Assembly: GCF_009905375.1 (NCBI RefSeq)
Contig: NW_027417605.1
Span: 86,519-150,518 of the forward strand
DNA: 64,000 bases
DNA from: Apium graveolens
Lineage: Eukaryota > Streptophyta > Magnoliopsida > Apiales > Apiaceae
Reading direction: 5' to 3'
Shown here piece after piece: positions 14,901 through 26,325 of the stretch. The first letter of the stretch is position 1. The number at the start of each line of letters is the position of its first letter. Below the pieces are notes generated by a model. It was not told the origin of the DNA. It saw nothing but the letters and a program-made list of their open reading frames with translations, and did not search any database. The position numbers and the translations under genes were made by a program.

Positions 14901-17012
14901 CACCATATATTGCTACAATTGACATGTTAACATCATCTACATGTAATTTAACATCCTTTAACCACCTCTTGGTACCACTTTTATACGATTCAATTTTAGG
15001 AATCATTTTGGCTCTAATCAACCATGTAAGTCACTCTTCACCATATTAGAGTCACTTTGCACCCTATAAGAGTCTCTTGCCACCATATATTGGTACAATT
15101 GATCTATTAACATTATATACATGCAATTTGACATCCTTTAACCACCTCTTGGTACCACTTTTATACAAGTCAATTTAGGGCCATATTTTGACTATAATCA
15201 ACCATGTAAGTCACTCTTCACCATATTAGAGTCAGTTTGCACCCTATAAGAGTCTCTTGCCACCATATATTGGTACAATTGACCTATTAACATCATATAC
15301 TTGCAATTTGACATTCTTTAACCACCTCTTGGTACCACTTTTATATAAGTCAATTAGGGCCACATTTTGACTCTAATCAACCATGTAAGTCATTCTTCAC
15401 CAAATTAAAGTCCTTTTGCACCCTATAAGAGTCACTTGCCACCATATAATGGTACAATTGACATGTTAACACCATCTACATGCAATTTAACATCCTTTAA
15501 CCACCTTTTTGTACCATTTTTATACGAGTCAATTTTGGGCAACATTTTGGATCTAATCAACCATGTAAGTCACTCTTCACCATATTAGAGTCACTTTGCA
15601 TCCTATAAGAGTCACTTGCCACCATATATTGGTACAATTGACCTATTAACATCATATACATGCAATTTGACATCCTTTAACCACCTCATGGTACCACTTT
15701 TATATAAGTCAATTAGGGCCACATTTTGACTCTAATTAACCATGTAAGTCACTCTTCACCATATTAGAGTCTCTTTACACCCTATAAGAGTCACTTGCCA
15801 CCATATATTGGTACAATTTACATGTTAACATCATCTACATGCAATTTAACATCCTTTAACCACCTCTTGGTACCACTTTTATACGAGTCAATTTTGGGCA
15901 ACATTTTGGATCTAATCAACTATGTAAGTCACTCTTCACCATATTAGAGTCACTTTGCACCCTATAAGAGTCTCTGGCCACCATATATTGGTACAATTGA
16001 TCTATTACCATTATATACATGAAATTTCACATCCTTTAACCACCTTACCACTTTTATACAAGTCAATTTAGGGCCATATTTTGACTATAATCAACCATGT
16101 AAGTCAATCTTCACCATATTAAAGTCACTTTGCACCCTATAAGAGTCTCTTGCCACCATATATTGGTACAATTGACCTATTAACATCATATACATGCAAT
16201 TTGACATCCTTTAACGACCTCTTGGTACCACTTTTATACAAGTCATTTTAGGCCCATATTTTGGCTCTAATCAACCATGCAAGTCACTCTTCACCATATT
16301 AGAGTCACTTTGCACCCTATAAGAGTCACTTGCCACCATGTATTGGTACAATTGACCTTTTAACATCATATACATTCAATTTGATATCCTTTAACCACAT
16401 CTTGGTACCACTTTTATATAAGTCAATTAGGGCCACATTTTGACTCTAATCAACCATGTAAGTCATTCTTCACCATATTAAAGTCCCTTTGCACCCTATA
16501 AGAGTCACTTGCCACCATATAATGGTACAATTGACATGTTAACATCATCTACATGCAATTTAACATCCTTAAACCACCTCTTTGTACCAGTTTTATACGA
16601 GTCAATTTTGGGCAACATTTTGGATCTAATCAACCATGTAAGTCACTCTTCACCATATTAGAGTCACTTTGCACCCTATAAGAGTCTCTGGCCACCATAT
16701 ATTGGTACAATTGATCTATTACCATTATATACATGAAATTTCACATCCTTTAACCACCTTACCACTTTTATACAAGTCAATTTAGGGCCATATTTTGACT
16801 ATAATCAACCATGTAAGTCAATCTTCACCATATTAGAGTTACTTTGCACCCTATAAGAGTCTCTTGCCACCATATATTGGTACGATTGACCTTTTACCAT
16901 CATATACATGCAATTTGACATTCTATAACTCTTGGTACCACTTTTATACAAGTCAATTTAGGCCCATATTTTGGCTCTAATCAACAATGTAAGTCACTCT
17001 TCAGCATATTAG
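8961..17012 (+). repeat. 4026-bp higher-order tandem duplication
   Basis: Copy 1 is 8961-12986 and copy 2 is 12987-17012. The offset is exactly 4026 bp at every marker tested: the truncated monomer ATACATGCAAGTCAC (CATGCAAGTC at 9031 and 13057), the variant CCCTATAACAG (marker base 9421 and 13447), and the shortened CTATAACTCTTGG (12901 and 16927). Both copies also share the TTTTCGATC variants. I found very few differences by eye (one is TTTTTATACC against TTTTTGTACC near 11485 and 15511). The unit holds about 22 monomers plus a truncated one. Confidence 0.9.
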
Positions 17013-18412
17013 AGTCACTTTGCACCCTATAAGAGTCACTTGCCACCATATATTGGTACAATTGACCTTTTAACATCATATACATTCAATTTGATATCCT
17101 TTAACCACATCTTGGTACCACATTTATATAAGTCAATTATGGCCACATTTTGACTCTAATCAACCATGTAAGTCATTCTTCACCATATTAAAGTCCATTT
17201 GCACCCTATAAGAGTCACTTGCCACCATATAATGGTACAATTGACATGTTAACATCATCAACATGCAATTTAACATCCTTAAACCACCTCTTTGTACCAG
17301 TTTTATACGAGTCAATTTTGGGCAACATTTTGGATCTAATCAACCATGTAAGTCACTCTTCACCATATTAGAGTCACTTTGCACCCTATAAGAGTCTCTG
17401 GCCACCATATATTGGTACAATTGATCTATTACCATTATATACATGAAATTTCACATCCTTTAACCACCTTACCACTTTTATACAAGTCAATTTAGGGCCA
17501 TATTTTGACTATAATCAACCATGTAAGTCAATCTTCACCATATTAGAGTTACTTTGCACCCTATAAGAGTCTCTTGCCACCATATATTGGTACGATTGAC
17601 CTTTTACCATCATATACATGAAATTTGACATTCTATAACCACCTCTTGGTACCACTTTTATACAAGTCAATTTAGGCCCATATTTTGGCTCTAATCAACC
17701 ATGTAAGTCACTCTTCAGCATATTAGAGTCACTTTGCACCCTATAAGAGTCACTTGCCACCATATATTGGTACAATTGACCTTTTAACATCATATACATT
17801 CAATTTGATATCCTTTAACCACATCTTGGTACCACATTTATATAAGTCAATTATGGCCACATTTTGACTCTAATCAACCATGTAAGTCATTCTTCACCAT
17901 ATTAAAGTCCCTTTGCACCCTATAAGAGTCACTTGCCACCATATAATGGTACAATTGACATGTTAACATCATCAACATGCAATTTAACATCCTTAAACCA
18001 CCTCTTTGTACCAGTTTTATACGAGTCAATTTTGGGCAACATTTTGGATCTAATCAACCATGTAAGTCACTCTTCACCATATTAGAGTCACTTTGCACCC
18101 TATAAGAGTCACTTGCCACCATGTATTGGTACAATTGACCTTTTAACATCATATACATTCAATTTGATATTCTTTAACCACATCTTGGTACCACTTTTAT
18201 ATAAGTCAATTAGGGCCACATTTTGACTCTAATCAACCATGTAAGTCATTCTTCACCATATTAAAGTCCCTTTGCACCCTATAAGAGTCACTTGCCACCA
18301 TATAATGGTACAATTGACATGTTAACATCATCAACATGCAATTTAACATCCTTAAACCACCTCTTTGTACCAGTTTTATACGAGTCAATTTTGGGCAACA
18401 TTTTGGATCTAA
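16985..18412 (+). repeat. 714-bp higher-order repeat, two copies
   Basis: A four-monomer segment repeats with an offset of 714 bp. TCAGCATATT is at 17001 and 17715, and CATTTATATAAG is at 17121 and 17835. The CATCAACATGCAATT variant lies at about 17257 and 17971, and once more about 360 bp later (18331). Confidence 0.75.
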
Positions 18413-21400
18413 TCAACCATGTAAGTCACTCTTCACCATATTAGAGTCACTTTGCACCCTATAAGAGTCTCTGGCCACCATATATTGGTACAATTGATCT
18501 ATTACCATTATATACATGAAATTTCACATCCTTTAACCACCTTACCACTTTTATACAAGTCAATTTAGGGCCATATTTTGACTATAACCAACCATGTAAG
18601 TCAATCTTCACCATATTAGAGTCAGTTTGCACCCTATAAGAGTCTCTTGCCACCATATATTGGTACGATTGACCTTTTACCATCATATACATGCAATTTG
18701 ACATTCTATAACCACCTCTTGGTACCACTTTTATACAAGTCAATTTAGGCCCATATTTTGGCTATAATCAACCATGTAAGTCACTCTTCACCATATTAGA
18801 GTCACTTTGCACCCTATAAGAGTCACTTGCCACCATATATTGGTACAATTGACCTTTTAACATCATATACATTCAATTTGATATCATTTAACCACATCTT
18901 GGTACCACATTTATATAAGTCAATTATGGCCACATTTTGACTCTAATCAACCATGTAAGTCATTCTTCAGCATATTAAAGTCCCTTTCCACCCTATAAGA
19001 GTCACTTGCCACCATATAATGGTACAATTGACATGTTAACATCATCTACATGCAATTTAACATCCTTAAACCACCTCTTTGTACCAGTTTTATACGAGTC
19101 AATTTTGGGCAACATTTTGGATCTAATCAACCATGTAAGTCACTCTTCACCATATTAGAGTCACTTTGCACCCTATAAGAGTCTCTTGCCGCCATATATT
19201 GGTACAGTTGACCTACTAACATCATATACATGCAATTTGACATCCTTTAACCACCTCTTGGTACCACTTTTATACAAGTCAATTTAGGCCCATATTTTGA
19301 CTCTAATCAACCATGTAAGTCACTCTTCACCATATTAGAGTCACCTTGCACCCTATAAGTCACTTGCCACCATATATTGGTACAATTGACATGTTAACAT
19401 CATCTACATGCAATTTAACATCCTTTAACCACCTCTTGGTACCACTTTGATACGATTCAATTTTGGGAATCATTTTGGCCCTAATCAACCATGTAAGTCA
19501 CTCTTCACCATATTAGAGTCACTTTGCACCCTATAAGAGTCTCTTGCCACCATATATTGGTACAGTTAACCGACTAACATCATATACATGCAATTTGACA
19601 TCTTTTAACCACCTCTTGGTACCACTTTTATACAAGTCAATTTAGACCTATATTTTGACTCTAATCAACCATGTAAGTCACTCTTCACCATATTAGAGTC
19701 ACTTTGCACCCTATAAGAGTCACCTGCCACCATATAATGGAACAATTGACATGTTAACATCATCTACACAATTTAACATCCTTTAACCACCTCTTTGTAC
19801 CAGTTTCATACGAGTCAATTTTGGGCAACATTTTGGATCTAATCAACTATGTAAGTCACTCTTCACCATATTAGAGTCGCTTTGCACCCTATAAGAGTCT
19901 CTTACCACCATATATTGGTACAATTGATCTATTAACATCATATACATGCAATTTGACATCCTTTAACCACCTCTTGGTACCACTTTTATACAAGTCAATT
20001 TAGGGCCATATTTTGACTATAATCAACAATGTAAGTCACTCTTCACCATATTAGAGTCACTTTGCACCCTATAAGAGTCTCTTGCCACCATATATTGGTA
20101 CAATTGACCTATTAATACATGCAATTTGACATCCTTTAACCACCTCTTGGTACCACTTTTATACAAGTCATTTTAGGCCCATATTTTGGCTCTAATCAAC
20201 CATGTAACTCACTCTTCACCATATTAGAGTCACTTTGCACCCTATAAGAGTCACTTGCCACCATGTATTGGTACAATTAACCTTTTAACATCATATACAT
20301 TCAATTTGATATCCTTTAACCACATCTTGGTACCACTTTTATATAAGTCAATTATGGCCACATTTGGACTCTAATGAACCATGTAAGTCATTCTTCACCA
20401 TATTAAAGTCCCTTTGCACCCTATAAGAGTCACTTGCCACCATATAATGGTACAATTGACATTTAACATCATCTACATGCAATTTAACATCCTTTAACCA
20501 CCTCTTTGTACCAGTTTTATACGAGTCAATTTTGGGCAACATTTTGGATCTAATCAACCATGTAAGTCACTCTTCAACATATTAGAGTCACTTTGCACCC
20601 TATAAGAGTCTCTTGCCACCATATATTGGTACGGTTGACCTATTAACATCATATACATGCAATTTGACATCCTTTAACCACCTCTTGGTACCACTTTTAT
20701 ACAAGTCAATTTAGGCCCATATTTTGGCTCTAATCAACCATGTAAGACACTCTTCGCCATATTAGAGTCACTTTGCACCCTATAAGAGTCACTTACCATC
20801 ATATATTGGTACAATTGACCTTTTAACATCATATACATTCAATTTGATATCCTTTAACCACATCTTGGTACCACTTTTATATAAGTCAATTAGGGCCACA
20901 TTTTGACTATAATCAACCATGTAAGTCACTCTTCACCATATTAGAGTCACTTTGCACCCTATAAGAATCTCTTGCCACCATATATTGGTACAATTGACCT
21001 ATTAACATCATATACATGCAATTTGACATTCTTTAACCACATATATGTACCACTTTTATACAAGTCAATTGACTCTTCACCATATTATAGTCACTTTGCA
21101 CCCTATAAGAGTCACTTGCCACCATGTATTGGTACAATTGACCTTTTAACATCATATACATTCAATTTGATATCCTTTAACCACATCTTGGTACCACTTT
21201 TATACAAGTCAATTAGGGCCACATTTTGACTCTAATCAACCATGTAAGTCATTCTTCACCATATTAAAGTCCCTTTGCACCCTATAAGAGTCACTTGCCA
21301 CCATATAATGGTACAATTGACATGTTAACATCATCTACATGCAATTTAACATCCTTTAACCACCTCTTTGTACCAGTTTTATACGAGTCAATTTTTGGCA

Positions 21401-21452
21401 ACATTTTGGATCTAATCAACCATGTAAGTCACTCTTCACCATATTAGAGTCA

Positions 21453-21475
21453 ATTTTAACCAAAATGGTGAAGAG
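21453..21475. other. Hairpin-like spacer at satellite inversion point
   Basis: These 23 bp separate + satellite from - satellite. They begin with ATTTTAACCAAAAT, a 5-bp inverted stem with a four-base loop, followed by GGTGAAGAG. The arms on both sides are reverse complements: the left arm ends ...TTAGAGTCA at 21452, and the right arm starts TGACTCTTATATGG at 21476. Confidence 0.85.
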
Positions 21476-24300
21476 TGACTCTTATATGGTGAAGAGTGAC
21501 TTACATGGTTGATTAGATCCAAAATGTTGCCCAAAATTGACTCGTATAAAACTGGTACAAAGAGGTGGTTAAAGGATGTTAAATTGCATGTAGATGATGT
21601 TAACATGTCAATTGTACCATTATATGGTGGCAAGTGACTCTTATAGGGTGCAAAAGGACTTTAATATGGTGAAGAATGACTTACATGGTTGATTAGAGTC
21701 AAAATGTGGCCCTAATTGACTTATATAAAAGTGGTACCAAGATGTGGTTAAAGGATATCAAATTGAATGTATATGATGTTAAAAGGTAAATTGTACCAAT
21801 ATATGGTGGCAAGTGACTCTTATAGGGTGCAAAATGACTCTAATATGGCGAAGAGTGTCTTACATGGTTGATTAGAGCCAAAATATGGGCCTAAATTGAC
21901 TTGTATAAAAGTGGTACTAGGAGGTGGTTAAAAGATGTCAAATTGCATGTATATGATGTTAATAGGTCAACTGTACCAATATATGGTGGCAAGAGAGTCT
22001 TATAGGGTGCAAAGTGACTATAATATGGTGAAGAGTGACTTACATGGTTGATTAGATCAAAAATGTTTCCCAAAATTGACTCATATAAAACTGGTACAAA
22101 GAGGTGGTTAAAGGATGTTAAATTTCATGTAGATGATGTTAACATGTCAATTGTACCATTATATGGTGGCAAGTGACTTTTATAGGGTGCGAAGGGACTT
22201 TAATATGGTGAAGAATGACTTACATGGTTGATTAGAGTCAAAATGTGGCCCTAATTGACTTATATAAAAGTTGTACCAAGATGTGGTTAAAGGATATCAA
22301 ATTAAATGTATATGATGTTAAAAGGTCAATTGTACCAATACATGGTGGCAAGTGACTCTTATAGGGTGCAAAGTGACTCTAATATGGTGAAGAGTGACTT
22401 ACATGGTTGATTAGAGCCAAAATATGGGCCTAAAATGACTTGTATAATAGTAGTACCAAGAGGTGGTTAAAGGATGTCAAATTGCTTGTATATGATGTTA
22501 ATATGTCAATTGTACCAATATGTGGTGGAAAGAAACTCTTATAGGGTGCAAAGTAACTCTAATATGGTGAAAAAAGGCTTACATGGTTGATTATAGTCAA
22601 AATATGGCCCTAAATTGACTTTTATAAAAGTGGTACCAAGAGGTGGTTAAAGGATATCAAATTGCATGTATATGATGTTAATAGGTCAATTGTACCAATA
22701 TATGGTGGCCAGTGACTCTTATAGGGTGCAAAGTGACTCTAATATGGTGAAGAATGACTTACATGGTTGATTAGAGTCAAAATATGGGCCTAAATTGACT
22801 TGTATAATAGTGGTACCAAGAGGTGGTTAATGGATGTAAAATTACATGTATATGATGTTAGTAGGTCAACTGTACCAATATATGGTGGCAAGAGACTCTT
22901 ATAGGGTGCAAAGTGACTCTAATATGGTGAAGAGTGACTTACATGGTTGATTAGATCCAAAATGCTGCCCAAAATTGAGTCGTATAAAACTGGTACAAAG
23001 AGGTGGTTAAAGGATGTTAAATTGCAGGTAGATGATGTTAACATGTCAATTGTACGTTAAATTACATGTATATGATGTTAACATGTCAATTGTACCATTA
23101 TATGGTGGCAAGTGACTCTTATAGGGTGCAAAGGGATTTTAATATGGTGAAGAATGACTTACATGGTTGATTAGAGTCAAAATGTGGCCCTAATTGACAT
23201 ATATAAAAGTGGTACCAAGATGTGGTTAAAGGATATCAAATTGATTGTATATGATGTTAAAAGGTCAATTGTACCAATATATGGTGGCAAGTGACTCTTA
23301 TAGGGTGCAAAGTGACTGTAATATGGTGAAGAGTGACTTACATGGTTGATTAGAGCCAAAATATGGGCCTAAATTGACTTGTATAAAAATGGTACCAAGA
23401 GGTGGTTAAAGGGTGTCAAATTGCATGTATATGATGTTAAAAGGTCAATTGTACCATTATATGGTGGCAAGTGACTCTTATAGGGTGTAAAGTGACTCTA
23501 ATATGGTGAAGAGTGTCTTACATGGTTGATTAGAGCCAAAATATGGGCCTAAATTGACTTGTATAAAAGTGGTTCCAAGAGGTGGTTAAAGGATGTCAAA
23601 TAGCATGTATATGATGTTAATAGGTCAACTGTACCAATATATGGTGGCAAGAGACTCTTATAAGGTGCAAAGTGACTCTAATATGGTGAAGAGTGACTTA
23701 CATGGTTGATTAGATCCAAAATGTTGACCCAAAATTGACTCGTATAAAACTGGTACAAAGAGGTGGTTAAAGGATGTTAAATTGCATGTAGATGATGTTA
23801 ACATGTCAATTTTATGATTATATGGTGGCAAGTGACTCTTATAGGGTGCAAATGGACTTTAATATGGTGAAGAATGATTTACATGGTTGATTAGAGTCAA
23901 AATGTTGCCCTAATTGACTTATATAAAAGTGGTACCAAGATGTGGTTAAAGGATATCAAATTGAATGTATATGATGTTAAAAGGTCAATTGTACCAATAT
24001 ATGGTGGCAGACTCTTATAGGGTGCAAAGTGACTCTAATATGGTGAAGATTGACTTACATAGTTGATTAGATCCAAAATGTTGCCCAAAATTGACTCGTA
24101 TGAAACTGGTACAAAGAGGTGGTTAAAGGATGTTAAATTGCATGTAGATGATGTTAACATGTCAATTGTTCCATTATATGGTGGCAAGTGACTCTTATAG
24201 GCTGCAAAGAGACTCTAATCTGGTGAAGATTGACTTACATGGTTGATTATAGTCAAAATATGGGCCTAAATTGAGTTGTATAAAAGTGGTACCAAGAGGT
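21476..24300 (-). repeat. Satellite block II, - orientation
   Basis: About 16 monomers of the same family in reverse orientation (landmarks GGTGAAGAGTGACTTACATG and GGTTGATTAGA). The order of variants mirrors the end of block I. A type-A monomer comes first, then a type B carrying the TAAGACACTCTTCGCC marker (read on the minus strand), then C, A, B with the CATGTATTGG marker, and C with AAGTCATTTTAGG. The block ends at 24300 inside a monomer, at ACCAAGAGGT. It contains no gene. Confidence 0.95.
23016..23095 (-). repeat. Local 40-bp tandem duplication inside a monomer
   Basis: Units 23016-23055 and 23056-23095 both begin GTTAAATT and end TCAATTGTAC. They differ at a few positions. The first has type-A bases throughout (GTAGATGATG); the second is a hybrid carrying the B/C-like GTATATGATG before the type-A TTAACATGTC. 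The extra 40 bp makes this monomer longer than its neighbours. Confidence 0.85.
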
Positions 24301-25825
24301 ATAGGGGTCGAGACAACTGAAGGAATACGAGATTAGATATCCTACTCATGACCTTGAGCTCGCGGCAATAGTATTTGCCTTAAAAATTTGGAGGGACTAC
24401 TTGTATGGAGAGAAGTGCGAGATTTTCACAGACCATAAGAGCCTCAAGTACATATTTATGCAGAAAGAGCTCAACATGCGCCAGAGGAGATGGTTAGAAC
24501 TAATTAAGGACTATGATTGTGAGATTCTCTATCATCCAGGGAAAGCCAATGTGGTGGCTGATGACCTTAGTAGAAAGGAAAGACTCAGAATGATAACGAC
24601 TTCGGAAGAATTGATAAGGGATTTTGAGAGAATGGAAATAGAAGTAAAGGTAACCGGAACCGGAACTGAAAAGCTTTTTGAGATCTCAATGCAGCCAGAG
24701 TTATTGGAAAAGATCAGATTGTGCCAAGAGAAAATAATGAATGAAGGCAGAGAGTCAATGACTAGAGAGGAAATCCATACTGAGGAAGATGATAAAGGGA
24801 TAATGAGGTACTCCTACTGGATTTGGGTTCCGAATGTTCAAGAGCTTAAAAATAAGATTTTGGATGAAAGCCATAGTTCAAGGTATTCCATTCACCCGGG
24901 AAGTACCAAGATGTATAGGGATTTGAAGGAATATTACTGGTGGCCCAACATGAAGAGGGATGTAGCAGAATGGGTGAGCAAATGTTTGACTTGCCAAAGA
25001 GTAAAGGCAGAGCACCAGAGACCCAGTGGACTTTTACGACCCCTGGAGATTCCCGAATGGAAATGGGAACAGATAGCGATGGATTTTGTTGTAGGCTTGC
25101 CAAGGACGAAGGCCAATCATGACGCCATATGGGTAATTATAGACCGACCGACAAAGTCAGCTCATTTCATTCCTATCAATGAGAGATACATAGTCGATAG
25201 ACTGGTGGACATTTACCTTAAAGAAATAGTGACGCGACATGGAGTCCCAGCGTCCATTGTCTCGGACCGAGACCCCAGGTTCAACTCCAAATTTTGGAGG
25301 AGCTTTCAAGAATGTGCGGGGACCAAGTTAAATATGAGTACCGCGTACCATCCCCAGACGGATGGGCAGAGTGAAAGGACCATCCAGACACTAGAGGATA
25401 TGTTGAGAGTCTGTGCAATAGACCTTAAAGGAAGTTGGGATGACCACTTGCCGTTGATCGAGTTTTCTTATAACAATAGCTTTCATGCTAGCATCGGAAT
25501 GCCGCCTTATGAGGCCCTGTACGGAAGAAGGTGTCGATCTCCCTTATACTGGGTTGAAGTAGGAGAGCGGAAGATGCTCGGACCCGAAGTGGTCCAAAGA
25601 ACCAAAGACATAGTGGATCTTATCAGAGGACGGCTTGTAGCAGCCCAAGACAGACAGAAGAAATATGCAGACCTAGCCCGAAAGGACAAGGAATATGAAG
25701 TCGGGGACTTAGTACTGCTAAAGGTATCCCCTTGGAATGGATTAATGAGGTTCGGAAAGAAAGGAAAACTAAGCCCAAGGTACATTGGACCTTTTAAGAT
25801 ATTAAGACGGATTGGAAAGTTAGCT
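24301..25825 (+). pseudogene. Ty3/gypsy pol fragment: RNase H-integrase
   Basis: This is part of a retrotransposon polyprotein, open from about 24305 to a TAA at 25826-25828 that is supplied by the satellite. It has no start of its own; the first Met codon is at 24401. Numbering from that Met, the order is: end of RNase H (TDHKSL with D11, VVAD with D54), a linker, the integrase zinc finger H158, H165, C195, C198, the integrase core with D228, D289 and E325 (a perfect D,D35E spacing), then the C-terminal domain with GPF at 463-465. It stops at GKLA, where relatives continue into the chromodomain. Reverse transcriptase, gag, LTRs and target duplications are absent. Both ends abut satellite, in opposite orientations. 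The catalytic residues and open frame suggest recent capture, but the fragment cannot act alone. It is related to, and better preserved than, the pol remnants at 44.3-49.4 kb. Confidence 0.93.
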
Positions 25826-26325
25826 TAAGAGTCACTTGCCACCATATATTGGTACAATAACCTATTAACATCATATACATGCAATTTGACATCCTTTAAC
25901 CACCTCTTTGTACCAATTTCATACGAGTCAATTTTGGGCAACATTTTGGATGTAATCAACTATGTAAGTCACTCTTCACCATATTAGAGTCACTTTGCAC
26001 CCTATAAGAGTCACTTGCCAGCATATATTGGTACAATTGACCTATTAACATCATATACATGCAATTTGATATCTTTTAACCACCTCTTGGTACCACTTTT
26101 ATACCAGTCAATTTAGGGCCATATTTTGACTCTAATCAACCATGTAAGTCACTCTTCACCATATTAGAGTCACTTTGCACCCTATATGAGTCTCTTGCCA
26201 CCATATACTGGTACAATTGACCTATTAACATCATATACTTGTAATTTGACATCTTTTAACCACCTCTATGTACCACTTTTATACAAGTCAATTTAGGCCC
26301 ATATTTTGGCTCTAATCAACCATGT

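Larger units (their letters stand above)
1..21452 (+). repeat. Satellite block I, about 180-bp monomer, + orientation
   Basis: Roughly 119 head-to-tail monomers (length divided by 180). Recurring landmarks are AATCAACCATGTAAGTCAC, CACCATATTAGAGTCAC, CACCCTATAAGAGTC, CCACCATATATTGG and a GGTACCAC site. Start-to-start spacing is 180 bp in the opening monomers (181, 361, 541, 721) and 178-180 bp elsewhere. Three monomer types are distinguished by linked variants. Type A has CATGTTAACATCATCTACATG and CGAGTCAATTTTGGGCAAC. Type B has TATAAGTCAATTAGGGCCAC. Type C has TACAAGTCAATTTAGG. Deletion variants such as CCACCTTACCACT (loss of about 10 bp) recur at many places and mark copied segments. No gene lies in this block. 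I infer constitutive heterochromatin; whether it is centromeric cannot be decided here. Confidence 0.97.

Noticed and set aside
1..21452. CRISPR-like array because of regular repeats
   Set aside because: The whole 180-bp unit is repeated with no unique spacers, and the sequence context is a plant retrotransposon-satellite region.
24846..25785. Minus-strand and second plus-strand frames within the pol fragment
   Set aside because: These are shadows of the clear RNase H-integrase frame on the plus strand.
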